Positions 16,414-24,940 of a stretch of 64,000 bases of DNA are shown piece after piece. Below the pieces are notes generated by a model, which worked only from the letters and a program-made list of their open reading frames with translations, made no database searches and was not told the DNA's origin. The DNA lies in the NCBI GenBank assembly GCA_937901445.1, contig CALDHY010000030.1, forward strand, positions 1-64,000, in the 5' to 3' direction. Origin of the DNA: an uncultured Selenomonadales bacterium. GTDB taxonomy: Bacteria > Bacillota > Negativicutes > Selenomonadales > Selenomonadaceae. The translations under genes and the position numbers were made by a program. The stretch's first letter is position 1; every line of letters starts with the position of its first letter.

Positions 16414-16556
16414 TTAAGGGCTAAGGACTAAAGACTAAGGGCTAGGGGATTTTTCCTTATCCCTGTTTTTAGATTATAAATGATTATCACAAAGTTTCAA
16501 GCATAATATTTTTCCTTAATCCCTAATCCTTAACCCTTAACCCTTAATCCTTATTT
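16414..16556 (-). repeat. Two heptad-type arrays flanking the purF promoter region
   Basis: 16414-16465 holds TAAGGGC/TAAGGAC/TAAAGAC units, a GGGGATTTTTCC centre and then CCTTATCCCTG. 16511-16556 holds only pyrimidine-type units (CCTTAAT, CCCTAATC, CCTTAACC) and runs to the mnmG stop codon. The first array can fold into a hairpin in the purF leader; the second lies just past mnmG and pairs poorly with itself but could pair with the first. Confidence 0.65.
16473..16500 (-). promoter_or_regulatory. Promoter of purF
   Basis: On the minus strand TTGAAA (16500-16495), 16 bases, TATAAT (16478-16473). The heptad hairpin at 16414-16465 would lie in the transcribed leader. Confidence 0.65.
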
Positions 16557-18413
16557 AAAAGTTTCAAGCCAAACAATCAAAACTGAAATATCAGCGGGTG
16601 AAACGCCGGAAATTCTGCTTGCCTGCCCAATCGAACGCGGACGAATTTCTGAAAGTTTTTCCCGCGCCTCGACGCGCAAATTTTGCATTGCGTGATAGTC
16701 GATATTTTCGGGGATAATTTTATTTTCCAGTTTGTCAAGTTTTTCTGCAAGTTCACTTTGCTTTTTAATGTAGCCTTCATAAAACAAAGAAATTTCAACC
16801 TGCGTTGCGGCAAAGCTTGAAATTTTGGGCAAGTCAAAAATTGCAGAAAGTTTTTCGTAAGTAACATTTGGGCGGCGCATTAATTCGGCAAGTTGCATTG
16901 AAGTTTTAATTTCACCAATTCCGGCGGCTGAAAGTTTCTGGTTAATTTCTGCGCTTGGAGTAATTTTAGTTTCAGTCAAAAATTTGGTTGCAGAATTTAT
17001 TTCGGCAAGTTTAGTTTCAAATTTTTTGATACGTTCATTTGACGCAAGCCCAATTTTTATTGCATAGGGCGTCAATCTTAAATCTGCGTTATCTTGTCGA
17101 AGTAACAGGCGGTATTCTGCGCGAGAAGTCATCATTCTGTAAGGCTCGGCAGTTCCTTTTGTAACCAAGTCATCAATCAGCACGCCAATGTAACTTTCAG
17201 ATCGTTTCAAAATCAACGGCTCAAATTTTTTGACAAGTGCCGCCGCGTTAATCCCCGCAATAATTCCCTGCGCCGCCGCCTCTTCGTAGCCGCTGCTGCC
17301 GTTGGATTGTCCCGCGCTAAAAAATCCTGCGATATTTTTAAATTCAAGCGTTGGTTTAAGTTGCAACGGGTCGATACAGTCATATTCAATAGCGTAGCCG
17401 TGCCGCATTATCTTGGCGTTTTCAAGTCCGGGAATTGTATGCAAAAATTCAATCTGCACATCTGCCGGCATTGAAGTTGACATACCCTGCACGTAATATT
17501 CATTGGTGTTTAAACCTTCCGGCTCCAAAAAAAGTTGGTGGCGTTCCTTGTCGGGAAAACGAATAATTTTTGACTCAATCGAAGGGCAATAACGCGGACC
17601 AACGCCTTCAATAATCCCGTTAGCCATTGGGGCGCGGTGTAAATTTTTTCTCAAAATTTCGTGCGTTCGCTCGTTTGTGTATGTCAAGTAACAACAAATT
17701 TGATTATTGGCGGGCGCGTCAGTCATAAACGAAAAATTTTGCATACCTTCATCGCCGCGTTGAATTTCCATTTTTGAAAAATCTAAAGTGCGGGCGTCAA
17801 CTCGCGCAGGCGTACCCGTTTTAAAGCGCATAAGTTGAACGCCCAAATTTTTCAGCGCGTTTGAAAGTTTAGTTGCGGCGCGTTGCCCGTTGGGTCCGCC
17901 GTCAAAAATACTTTCGCCGATAATAATCCTGCCGCTTAAATAAGTGCCGCTTGCCAAAATTACCGCGTCGCTTAAAAAAGTTTCGCCCGTTTCACAAGTG
18001 ACGCCGACGATTTTATTTTCTTCGACCAAAATATTTTCAATCAGCAGTTGCTTTAAATCCAAATTCGGCGTATTTTCGCAAACTTTTTTCATAGCGGCTT
18101 GATAAATTTTTTTGTCGGCTTGAGCGCGCAGGGCTTGTACTGCAAAACCTTTACCCGTGTTAAGCGTGCGAAATTGTATGCAAGTTTCATCTGCGATAAT
18201 TCCCATTTCGCCGCCTAGTGCGTCAACTTCCCTAACCAAATGACCTTTCGCACTGCCGCCTATTGACGGGTTGCAGGGCATCATTGCCAAATTTTCCAGT
18301 GATAAAGTTGTAAGCAAAGTTTTACAACCGAGCCGCGCTGCCGCAAGTGCCGCTTCAATTCCGGCGTGTCCTGCGCCTATTACTATTACTTCATATTTAT
18401 CTGCAGTAAACAT
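16551..18413 (-). CDS. mnmG: tRNA uridine 5-carboxymethylaminomethyl modification enzyme MnmG (GidA)
   Basis: With MnmE it modifies U34 of several tRNAs, using FAD, NADH and a folate-derived carbon. 620 residues with the FAD-binding VIVIGAGHAGIEAALAAARLG at the N-terminus, CNPSIGGSAKGHLVREVDALGG, GPRYCPSIESKI, and the C-terminal helical MnmE-binding domain ending IRPRSIGQASRISGVSPADI. All are classical MnmG features. It follows mnmE on the same strand with a 93-base gap and an apparent promoter of its own. The stop codon adjoins a heptad-type repeat. Confidence 0.97.
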   Translation of the reverse strand: MFTADKYEVIVIGAGHAGIEAALAAARLGCKTLLTTLSLENLAMMPCNPSIGGSAKGHLVREVDALGGEMGIIADETCIQFRTLNTGKGFAVQALRAQADKKIYQAAMKKVCENTPNLDLKQLLIENILVEENKIVGVTCETGETFLSDAVILASGTYLSGRIIIGESIFDGGPNGQRAATKLSNALKNLGVQLMRFKTGTPARVDARTLDFSKMEIQRGDEGMQNFSFMTDAPANNQICCYLTYTNERTHEILRKNLHRAPMANGIIEGVGPRYCPSIESKIIRFPDKERHQLFLEPEGLNTNEYYVQGMSTSMPADVQIEFLHTIPGLENAKIMRHGYAIEYDCIDPLQLKPTLEFKNIAGFFSAGQSNGSSGYEEAAAQGIIAGINAAALVKKFEPLILKRSESYIGVLIDDLVTKGTAEPYRMMTSRAEYRLLLRQDNADLRLTPYAIKIGLASNERIKKFETKLAEINSATKFLTETKITPSAEINQKLSAAGIGEIKTSMQLAELMRRPNVTYEKLSAIFDLPKISSFAATQVEISLFYEGYIKKQSELAEKLDKLENKIIPENIDYHAMQNLRVEAREKLSEIRPRSIGQASRISGVSPADISVLIVWLETFK

Positions 18414-18450
18414 TTACTCTACCTTATTTCTATATTCTTTATTTAAAAAA

Positions 18451-18479
18451 ATTATAAAGCAATTTTTATAAATTGTACA
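18451..18479 (-). promoter_or_regulatory. Possible promoter of mnmG
   Basis: Minus strand: TGTACA, 17 bases, TATAAT, in the mnmE-mnmG gap. The -35 match is only moderate. Confidence 0.4.
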
Positions 18480-18506
18480 GAAAATTTAACAATTCAAAAA
18501 TTGAAT

Positions 18507-19850
18507 TTATTTTCCAATGCAAAATTTGGAAAAAATTTCGTTGATAACATCTTCAGTGACAGATTCGCCGGTTAATTCGCTCAAAAGTTCCAACGCCGCC
18601 CTTAAGTCGATAGAAATAAAATCTATACCAATGTTTTTTTGGAGGGTGGCGCGCGCTTCCTCAAGATTTTTTACTGCGCGTCTAAGTAAATCTGCCTCGC
18701 GTTCGTCGCGTACAAAATTCATTTCGGCGTTGACGTTGCCGACCTTTTCAGAAATTGCCGCCAAAAATTTTTCAACGCCCAAATTTTTCTTAACCGAAAT
18801 TGGAATAAAATTTTCAAACTTTGTAACGTCGATAATTTGCGGCAAGTCAGCCTTTGTAAGTAAAATAATTGCGTTGCGCCCTTCGATAATTTTTAAAATT
18901 TCAAAGTCTTCAGCTGAAAGTTTCCTTGAGCCGTCGAACAACGCCAAAATTAATTCTGCGCGGCTTGCACAATCGCGGGCGCGTTCAATTCCAATTTTTT
19001 CAACGGGATTATCAGAATTTCTAATTCCCGCCGTGTCGATAATTTTAAGCGGTACGCCGCCGATATTTACAAATTCTTCGATACTGTCGCGCGTCGTGCC
19101 GGGAATATCAGTAACAATGGCGCGCTCGGTTTCTGCCAAAAAATTTAACAGGCTGGACTTTCCAACATTCGGCTTGCCTATAATTGCAGTTTCCAGCCCC
19201 TCGCGCAGGATTCGCCCGCTTTTCTGATTGTCAAGGAAAATTTTAATTTCGTCAATCTGCGCGGCAATTTTTTTATCAATATCGCTGATAAAAATTTCGT
19301 CAATGTCATCTTCCGGAAAATCAATTAACGCCTCAATGTGCGCCAAAACGTCCAAAATTTCCGTACGAATTGCGCGGATTTTTTTTGAAGTTTTGCCTGA
19401 AAGTTGATTCTGCGCGACGCTTAAAGCTGTTGAAGTTTTCGCTTGAATAATATCCAAAACTGCCTGCGCTTGCGTTAAATCTAATCTGCCGTTCAAAAAG
19501 GCGCGTTTTGTAAATTCGCCGCGCTCGGCAGGACGTGCGCCCGCTTCAAAAGTTGCACTCAAAACTTGCCGCAAAACTTCCGCGCCGCCGTGACATTGAA
19601 TTTCTACAACATTTTCTTTCGTGTAAGAATGTGGCGCGCGCATAATTAAAATAATTGCCTCGTCGATAATTTCGCCGCCGGAATTTTTCACGTGCCCAAA
19701 AATTACGCTCCTGTCTCGCGCAGATTTTAAATCTTTGTCAAAAATTTTTTCCGCAATGTCAATGGAATTTTCGCCGCTCATACGAATTACGCCAATTCCG
19801 GCAGTGCCAATCGCCGTTGCTATTGCGCTGATTGTATCTTCAGTTTTCAA
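18507..19850 (-). CDS. mnmE: tRNA modification GTPase MnmE (TrmE)
   Basis: MnmE is the GTPase partner of MnmG in wobble-uridine modification. 447 residues: N-terminal tetrahydrofolate-binding domain (DTISAIATAIGTAGIGVIRMSG), central helical region, and an inserted G domain with GKPNVGKSSLLN, DIPGTTRDSIEE, DTAGIR and LTKAD. It ends FCIGK, the conserved C(I/L)GK tail needed for activity. The start is a TTG at 19850 with GAGGTGAT upstream. It is the first gene of the mnmE-mnmG unit and divergent from the PTS operon. Confidence 0.97.
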   Translation of the reverse strand: MKTEDTISAIATAIGTAGIGVIRMSGENSIDIAEKIFDKDLKSARDRSVIFGHVKNSGGEIIDEAIILIMRAPHSYTKENVVEIQCHGGAEVLRQVLSATFEAGARPAERGEFTKRAFLNGRLDLTQAQAVLDIIQAKTSTALSVAQNQLSGKTSKKIRAIRTEILDVLAHIEALIDFPEDDIDEIFISDIDKKIAAQIDEIKIFLDNQKSGRILREGLETAIIGKPNVGKSSLLNFLAETERAIVTDIPGTTRDSIEEFVNIGGVPLKIIDTAGIRNSDNPVEKIGIERARDCASRAELILALFDGSRKLSAEDFEILKIIEGRNAIILLTKADLPQIIDVTKFENFIPISVKKNLGVEKFLAAISEKVGNVNAEMNFVRDEREADLLRRAVKNLEEARATLQKNIGIDFISIDLRAALELLSELTGESVTEDVINEIFSKFCIGK

Positions 19851-19928
19851 AATATCACCTCAAATTTATTATACAACACTTGACAAATTTTTATACAGCA
19901 TTTTCTTTAGTTTCTTTTCAGTTTGCTA

Positions 19929-19957
19929 TTGCAAAAAAAAACTTTATTGAATATAAT
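19929..19957 (+). promoter_or_regulatory. Promoter of the mannose-family PTS operon
   Basis: TTGCAA (19929-19934), 17 bases, TATAAT (19952-19957), 48 bases before the IIB start. No cre-like operator or sigma-54 promoter was recognised. Confidence 0.75.
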
Positions 19958-20004
19958 TCAGCCGTCGAAATTTTTTGTTTTCTTGTTAGAAAGGTGGTAT
20001 TTTT

Positions 20005-20496
20005 ATGGAAATTGCTTTTTGCCGAATCGATGATCGTCTGATTCACGGACAAGTAGCAACCGTTTGGTCAAAGGTTACCGGTTGTAACCGCATTATGTGC
20101 GTCAGCGACGAAGTTGCAAAAGACGAACTCCGCAAAAAACTTTTGTTGCAGGTTGTTCCTCCGGGACTCAAAGGCTACGTTGTTTCAGTTGAAAAAGCTT
20201 GCGAAGCTTACAACAATCCGAAATATGACAGCTTTAAAACTTTGTTCCTGTTCACAAATCCTACCGATGTTGTTCGCGCTATCAAAGGCGGTATTCCCTT
20301 TAAATCAGTAAATCTCGGCGGCAAAACTTTTAAAGACGGCGACACAATGATTTCACAGGCTGTAGGAGTAAGCCCAAAAGACGTTGAATCCTTAAAAGAA
20401 CTCGTCAATATGGGCGTCGAAGTCGAAATGCGCAAACTTGCCAATGATGCTAAAGTTAATGTTGTCGACGCTTTAAAAGCAAAAGGTCTCTGGTAA
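20005..20496 (+). CDS. PTS system mannose/fructose/sorbose-family IIB component
   Basis: A cytoplasmic phosphocarrier that passes phosphate from IIA to the incoming sugar. 163 residues with the active-site histidine motif RIDDRLIHGQVATVW at the N-terminus and the family segment FTNPTDVVRAIKGGIPFKSVNLGG. AAAGGTGG lies before the ATG. It is the first gene of a IIB-IIC-IID operon. No IIA domain is fused or adjacent, so IIA must be supplied from elsewhere. A hairpin with a T-run follows in the 148-base gap before IIC. Confidence 0.93.
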   Translation: MEIAFCRIDDRLIHGQVATVWSKVTGCNRIMCVSDEVAKDELRKKLLLQVVPPGLKGYVVSVEKACEAYNNPKYDSFKTLFLFTNPTDVVRAIKGGIPFKSVNLGGKTFKDGDTMISQAVGVSPKDVESLKELVNMGVEVEMRKLANDAKVNVVDALKAKGLW

Positions 20497-20497
20497 T

Positions 20498-20566
20498 TTA
20501 AGGGCTAAGGGATAAGGATTAAGGGCTAGGGGTTTGAAAATTTTCTAATTCCTAGTTCCTTTTTTC
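20498..20566 (+). repeat. Heptad-type hairpin within the PTS operon
   Basis: TAAGGGC/TAAGGGAT/TAAGGAT units, then GGGCTAGGGGTT pairs with AATTCCTAGTTCC (allowing G-U) around a TGAAAATTTTCT loop, followed by six T. It starts at the IIB stop codon and looks like a partial terminator or processing stabiliser between IIB and IIC-IID. Confidence 0.65.
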
Positions 20567-20644
20567 GGAATCCTTGATTGTCGATTCGGCTAACTAAAAA
20601 AATTTGTTCATTGAAAACTTAATATGAAAGAGGTGTTTTGAGCT

Positions 20645-21445
20645 ATGACGTTAGTATTGCTGTTTATCGTGGCAATGATAACCGGTTTTGCGGCAGTTTT
20701 GGACGAAGCGCAATTCCACCGCCCTGTTATAGCTTGTACAATGACAGGCGCAGTTTTGGGCGATATGACTACAGGAATTATTCTTGGCGGTACACTTGAA
20801 ATGATGGCGTTGGGCTGGATGAACGTCGGCGCGGCTATGGCTCCTGACGCGGCGTTGGCTTCCGTCGTTTCAACAATTTTGGTTATAGTTGGTCATCAAA
20901 GCATTGGTGCAGGTATCGCATTGGCTGTCCCGCTCGCAGCGGCAGGGCAGGTTTTAACTATTTTCGTTCGTACTATCACGGTTTTCTTCCAACATATGGC
21001 TGACGGCTACGCAGAAAAAGGCAATTATCGCGGAATTGAAATGTGTCACTGGGCAGGACTTTTACTTCAAGGTTTGCGCGTAGCTATTCCTTCAGTTGCA
21101 ATTTACATGGTTGCAGGTACTGACACTGTCAACAACGCTCTTAATTCAATTCCGGAAGTTATCACTCGCGGCTTGCAAGTTGCCGGCGGCTTTATCGTTG
21201 TCGTAGGTTACGCAATGGTTATCAACCTTATGAATGCTCAAAAACTTATGGTTTACTTTTTCTTAGGCTTCCTGCTTGCAGTCTTCACTGACATTAACCT
21301 TATCGGTTTCGGTGCTATCGGCGCAATTTGTGCTTACTTCCATATTCAAACAATGCAACAAAATATTAATATCGAAGAAGCGGCAAAAACCGGCGGCGGC
21401 TCTGCTGTCGAAGGCGACGATATTGATGATTCTGACTTAATGTAA
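20645..21445 (+). CDS. PTS system mannose/fructose/sorbose-family IIC component
   Basis: Membrane channel subunit of the transporter, 266 residues and strongly hydrophobic. The family motifs LDEAQFHRPVIACTMTGAVLGD and LGGTLEMMALGWMNVGAAMAPD are present, as is the late NLMNAQKLMVYFFLGF helix. AGAGGTG lies upstream of the ATG. It forms the membrane unit with IID, 13 bases downstream. An acidic C-terminal tail (EGDDIDDSDLM) is cytoplasmic. Confidence 0.93.
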   Translation: MTLVLLFIVAMITGFAAVLDEAQFHRPVIACTMTGAVLGDMTTGIILGGTLEMMALGWMNVGAAMAPDAALASVVSTILVIVGHQSIGAGIALAVPLAAAGQVLTIFVRTITVFFQHMADGYAEKGNYRGIEMCHWAGLLLQGLRVAIPSVAIYMVAGTDTVNNALNSIPEVITRGLQVAGGFIVVVGYAMVINLMNAQKLMVYFFLGFLLAVFTDINLIGFGAIGAICAYFHIQTMQQNINIEEAAKTGGGSAVEGDDIDDSDLM

Positions 21446-21458
21446 GGAGGCGGACAAG

Positions 21459-22283
21459 ATGGCAGCAGAAAAAAAAGTTACAAAAGACGATCTGTTTTGG
21501 GTGTTCGTAAAATCCAACTTCCTGCTCGGCTCCTTCAACTTTGAGCGTATGCAGGCTATGGGTTTCTGCGTTGCAATGATTCCTATCTTGAAAAAAGTTT
21601 ATGAAGGCGAAGAACTTAGCAAGGCTTTAAAACGTCACTTGGAATTTTTTAACACTCAACCATTTGTTGCGGCGGCTATTATGGGTATTATCGGCGCAAT
21701 GGAAGAGAAAAAAGCTAACGGCGCAGATATCAGCGAAGCAACATTATCCGGTGTTAAAGTCGGTTTAATCGGACCATTGGCGGGCGTCGGCGACCCTATA
21801 TTCTGGGGAACAATTCGCCCTGTTTTGGCGGCACTCGGCGCGGGCGTTGCACTTACAGGCTCTTTAATCGGTCCTATGATTTTCTTCATTGGTTTTAATG
21901 CTATTCGTCTTGCTACTCACTGGTACGGCGTACAATACGGTTATACACAAGGTACAGCGTTGGTTGAAAATATCGGCGGTAACCAAATGCACTTCCTTAC
22001 CGAAGGTGCGTCCGTTCTCGGTCTTTTGGTTATGGGCGCGCTCGTTGCAAAATGGACAAGCGTAAATATGCCGCTCGTTATTTCTGAATATACCAATTCA
22101 GCCGGTGAACACGTTGTTACAACTTTACAATCTATTCTTGACAGTTTAATGCCAAGTATCGTTCCGCTCCTTATGACTTTTGCTTGTATGTTCCTCTTGA
22201 AAAAGGGCGTCAATGCTTTAACAATCATTGTCGGACTTTTCGTAATTGGTATTGTCGGTTACGCTGTTGGTCTTATGGCGTAA
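21459..22283 (+). CDS. PTS system mannose/fructose/sorbose-family IID component
   Basis: Second membrane subunit, 274 residues. The N-terminal signature (SNFLLGSFNFERMQAMGF), HLEFFNTQPFVAAAIMG, and GPLAGVGDPIFWGTIRP identify IID; the C-terminus holds membrane helices. AAGGAGG precedes the ATG. The sugar specificity (mannose, fructose, sorbose, N-acetylglucosamine or others) cannot be told from these motifs. A terminator follows. Confidence 0.93.
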   Translation: MAAEKKVTKDDLFWVFVKSNFLLGSFNFERMQAMGFCVAMIPILKKVYEGEELSKALKRHLEFFNTQPFVAAAIMGIIGAMEEKKANGADISEATLSGVKVGLIGPLAGVGDPIFWGTIRPVLAALGAGVALTGSLIGPMIFFIGFNAIRLATHWYGVQYGYTQGTALVENIGGNQMHFLTEGASVLGLLVMGALVAKWTSVNMPLVISEYTNSAGEHVVTTLQSILDSLMPSIVPLLMTFACMFLLKKGVNALTIIVGLFVIGIVGYAVGLMA

Positions 22284-22305
22284 TTCAAATTTAAAATTTT
22301 TTCAC

Positions 22306-22334
22306 GGGCTCTGCAATTTTGCGGAGTCTTTTTT
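22306..22334 (+). terminator. Terminator of the PTS operon
   Basis: GGGCTCTGCAA pairs with TTGCGGAGTC (22306-22328) and is followed by a T-run. Confidence 0.8.
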
Positions 22335-22342
22335 GTTGCAAT

Positions 22343-22369
22343 AAAAAAAGTCAACCTGCGCGATTGACT
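22343..22369 (-). terminator. Terminator of the PepSY-protein gene
   Basis: On the minus strand AGTCAA/TTGACT flank a GC loop and are followed by seven T. Confidence 0.6.
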
Positions 22370-22376
22370 TAAAAAT

Positions 22377-22823
22377 TTATCCTGCTTTGATATTTAAAAT
22401 TTCGCCTTTTACAGCGTCGATATAAAATTTGTATTTGACGTTTTCGGCAATGCAGGAAACTTTGTACACCGGCTGAAATATTTCACTGTTCAAATTTACT
22501 TGTTTAGATTTTTTATCTGAAATTCTCAAGGAAATTTCTTTGTAAGTGATTGAATTTTCTGCTGTACCAATAAATTTTGCAACCATTGAACGAACTGCAT
22601 TATTGTCAATCAGTGAAATATTTTTTTCCTTCGCAAGATTTTCAATAATTACAGTTTGCGCTTGCGCTTCAGCAATTTTTTTAATTTCTTTCTGCTGATG
22701 AAGATAAAATGCACCGCCTCCGGCACAAAACGCGCCTATCACCAAAATTACCGCAAATTTTTTTAAAAGTTTTTTGGTAAATACGCACTTCAAAAAATTT
22801 TTAACTTCTGAAATTTGACTCAT
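22377..22823 (-). CDS. Membrane-anchored PepSY-like protein
   Basis: 148 residues: a basic cytoplasmic N-terminus, one membrane helix (FAVILVIGAFCAGGGAFYL) and an extracytoplasmic domain. The ending VYKVSCIAENVKYKFYIDAVKGEILNIKAG-like pattern (short: KYKFYIDAVKGEIL) resembles a PepSY domain, found in proteins that modulate peptidases or sense envelope conditions. The start at 22823 is chosen because AAGGGGCG precedes it; the gene overlaps the end of the upstream gene by 23 bases. The pair is divergent from a sensor kinase/response regulator operon, which suggests, without proof, a link to that system. Confidence 0.65.
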   Translation of the reverse strand: MSQISEVKNFLKCVFTKKLLKKFAVILVIGAFCAGGGAFYLHQQKEIKKIAEAQAQTVIIENLAKEKNISLIDNNAVRSMVAKFIGTAENSITYKEISLRISDKKSKQVNLNSEIFQPVYKVSCIAENVKYKFYIDAVKGEILNIKAG

Positions 22824-23307
22824 ATTTTGCACGCCCCTTTAAAACGCCACATTTAATTTCATGAACTTGTCCGTTTTTAATTTCAAAAACCAATCCCAAA
22901 TTTTTATTTTCCTCCGTGCAATAAATGTACTTGTCTTCGTGAATAAAATCTGCCTTGCCGTAAGCTTTTTCAAGTGCCGAAACGTCCGCGCCAATTCCAA
23001 TTCCGGCGGCGGTTTTTGCGTCGCTAAGGTCTTCAACTTCAATCTCATAAACTTTGCCGTTGACAAATTCAATTTCTAAATCGCCGTATTTGTATTTGAT
23101 TTTTTCGCCGTGATAATTTTCGGCGTGGTGTTTTTTGTCAGTCTTCGTTTTAGATTTTTCAGGCTGTCCCAAATTTTTTTCAACGTCACTGATTGACGCG
23201 CCATATTCAACGCCGCCCAAAACAAGTTGACTTTGCGGAATTGCCGCAGAACAAACTGAACCGCTTAAAATCGCCGCACCCAAAATTGCCGATAAAAACT
23301 TTTTCAT
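22801..23307 (-). CDS. Secreted protein with two BamE/SmpA-like repeats
   Basis: 168 residues with a signal peptide (MKKFLSAILGAAILSGSVCSA). Two tandem units follow, the first containing GVEYGASISDVEKNLGQPE and the second GIGADVSALEKAYGKAD. Each has a short helix followed by a predicted sheet and a YKYGDLEIEF or YIYCTEEN strand. This is the BamE/SmpA-like pattern found in periplasmic or lipoprotein contexts. No lipobox is evident. AAGGAG precedes the ATG. It is the first gene of a two-gene unit with the PepSY protein, and its promoter region faces the sensor kinase gene. Molecular role unknown. Confidence 0.6.
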   Translation of the reverse strand: MKKFLSAILGAAILSGSVCSAAIPQSQLVLGGVEYGASISDVEKNLGQPEKSKTKTDKKHHAENYHGEKIKYKYGDLEIEFVNGKVYEIEVEDLSDAKTAAGIGIGADVSALEKAYGKADFIHEDKYIYCTEENKNLGLVFEIKNGQVHEIKCGVLKGRAKYESNFRS

Positions 23308-23343
23308 TTTTGAATCGCTCCTTCAAATTTTTTTACGTTGCAG

Positions 23344-23399
23344 ATTGTAACCGCCATATCTAAACAATTTCTAAACTGAATAAAAAAATTTTATAAAAT
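23344..23399 (+). promoter_or_regulatory. Shared divergent control region with a TCTAAAC direct repeat
   Basis: TCTAAAC occurs at 23359-23365 and again at 23370-23376, an 11-base period typical of OmpR/PhoB-family operators. A TATAAA/TAAAAT -10 for the kinase operon lies at 23392-23399. A TACAAT -10 for the divergent gene lies at 23349-23344 on the other strand. The repeat covers the -35 area of both. Confidence 0.5.
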
Positions 23400-23443
23400 G
23401 TTTAAATTTAACGCTTAAAATAATTTTGAAAGGCGGCGATAAG

Positions 23444-24940
23444 ATGAAGATTCAAGATATTTCCTTGAGAAAACGGCTGTTGGTCGGAAATTTTTTAATG
23501 GTAGTTATTCCGGTGTTTGTAATTGCGGCGATGGGCTGGTTGATTTTCAGCGTGGTAAACTTTGCAGATACAGGGCAAAAAAGCGCGGTACTTTCAAATA
23601 TTTTTGAAGATAAAGGCTCCGCGCTGTCAATTCAATTTGCCGTAAGCTCGCTAAAAAATGAAGTCGAGCGGCACAACCATTTTAAATTAAAGCACATTCA
23701 AAAAGATTTTCAAATTTTGGAATCGCAGGGAATTTACGGCGCGGTTTTTCAAGGCAAAAAAATTTTGTACTTGACGCCAACTGCTGACGTTGCAGAAATT
23801 ACGCGGCAAATTTCGGCAAGAAAAATTTTAAATTCCACAATGATTTGGGACAATCAAGGCTTTGCATTTTTTTACAATTCAAGAGGCGCGGTTATAATGG
23901 CAGTCGGCAAAATTCCGTTCACGGAGCAAAAAACAATTTCAAGTTTTCCGCTCAAAGAAATTTTGGAAATTGGCGGCACGATTATTTTTATTTGCACTGT
24001 CATTTTTATAATTTTGCTCGGCAGATATTTATCACGACTTTTATCGTTGCAAATTTTGGAGCCGCTTAAAAAACTGCGCGAGGTATCGGAAAAAATTCGT
24101 GCAGGAAATTTGGAAGTTGCAGTAAACTTTGATTCAAAAGACGAAATTGGCGAAACTTGCCGAGCGTTTGATAAAATGAGAATTGAACTGCGCGAAAATA
24201 AAATTTTGCGTGAAAAATATGAACAGAATAGAAAAGAATTAATCGCCGGAATTTCTCACGACCTTGCAACGCCGCTGACTGCTTTAAAAGGCTACGCAAG
24301 CGGGATTTTGGACGGTATCGCCAATACGCCGGAGAAAAAAATTCACTACGTCGAAATGATAAGTCAAACTGTCGGCGATATGGAAAAACTTGTTGAAAGT
24401 TTGTTTTTGTTTTCAAAGTTGGATTTGGGCAAGATTGAATTTAATTTGGAACCGGTTAATCTGTACGAATATTTTTCTGATTTTGTAACCGAAAAAAAAG
24501 AAATGTACTTGCAACGCGGTTTGAATTTAAAATTTGCCGCCGATAAAAATATTGGTAAGGTTAAGATTGACATTTTACAATTTACGCGGGTTGTGAATAA
24601 TCTTTTGGACAACAGCATAAAGTATAAAAAATCTGAAGTTGTCAACGTGCTGATTAAAATTCAAAACGCCGGAAATTTTTTGCAGATAATTTTTGCAGAT
24701 GACGGGCGCGGCGTGGCGAAAGAGGAACTGCCCAAAATTTTTGATATTTTCTACAGGACAGATCCCGCGCGTTCAAGTATAATTAAAGGGAGCGGCTTGG
24801 GGCTTGCCGTTGTCAAAGAAATTGTTTTGGGAATGAGCGGCGAAATTTGCGCGGCTGAAACTTTTGGCGGCGGGGTGACGATTTTAATAAAATTACCGCT
24901 TGAGGAGGATACCGTTGAAAAAGAAAATTCTGCTGATTGA
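23444..24940 (+). CDS. Two-component sensor histidine kinase (HAMP, HisKA, HATPase)
   Basis: 498 residues. Membrane helices at about 15-39 and 176-198 flank a ~135-residue extracytoplasmic sensor domain of no recognised family. A HAMP linker follows (EPLKKLREVSEKIRAGNL), then the phospho-acceptor box GISHDLATPLTALKGY (His about 272), the N box NNLLDNSIKYK, DDGRGV, and GSGLGLAVVKEIV. ATP-dependent autophosphorylation and transfer to the downstream regulator are expected. The start at 23444 follows AAGGCGG; an upstream TTG (23426) is less likely. It overlaps the regulator gene by 26 bases. Confidence 0.9.
   Translation: MKIQDISLRKRLLVGNFLMVVIPVFVIAAMGWLIFSVVNFADTGQKSAVLSNIFEDKGSALSIQFAVSSLKNEVERHNHFKLKHIQKDFQILESQGIYGAVFQGKKILYLTPTADVAEITRQISARKILNSTMIWDNQGFAFFYNSRGAVIMAVGKIPFTEQKTISSFPLKEILEIGGTIIFICTVIFIILLGRYLSRLLSLQILEPLKKLREVSEKIRAGNLEVAVNFDSKDEIGETCRAFDKMRIELRENKILREKYEQNRKELIAGISHDLATPLTALKGYASGILDGIANTPEKKIHYVEMISQTVGDMEKLVESLFLFSKLDLGKIEFNLEPVNLYEYFSDFVTEKKEMYLQRGLNLKFAADKNIGKVKIDILQFTRVVNNLLDNSIKYKKSEVVNVLIKIQNAGNFLQIIFADDGRGVAKEELPKIFDIFYRTDPARSSIIKGSGLGLAVVKEIVLGMSGEICAAETFGGGVTILIKLPLEEDTVEKENSAD

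Noticed and set aside
19929..19957. Sigma-54 promoter for the mannose-family PTS operon
   Set aside because: No GG-N10-GC pattern was found; a clear TTGCAA-17-TATAAT promoter is present instead.
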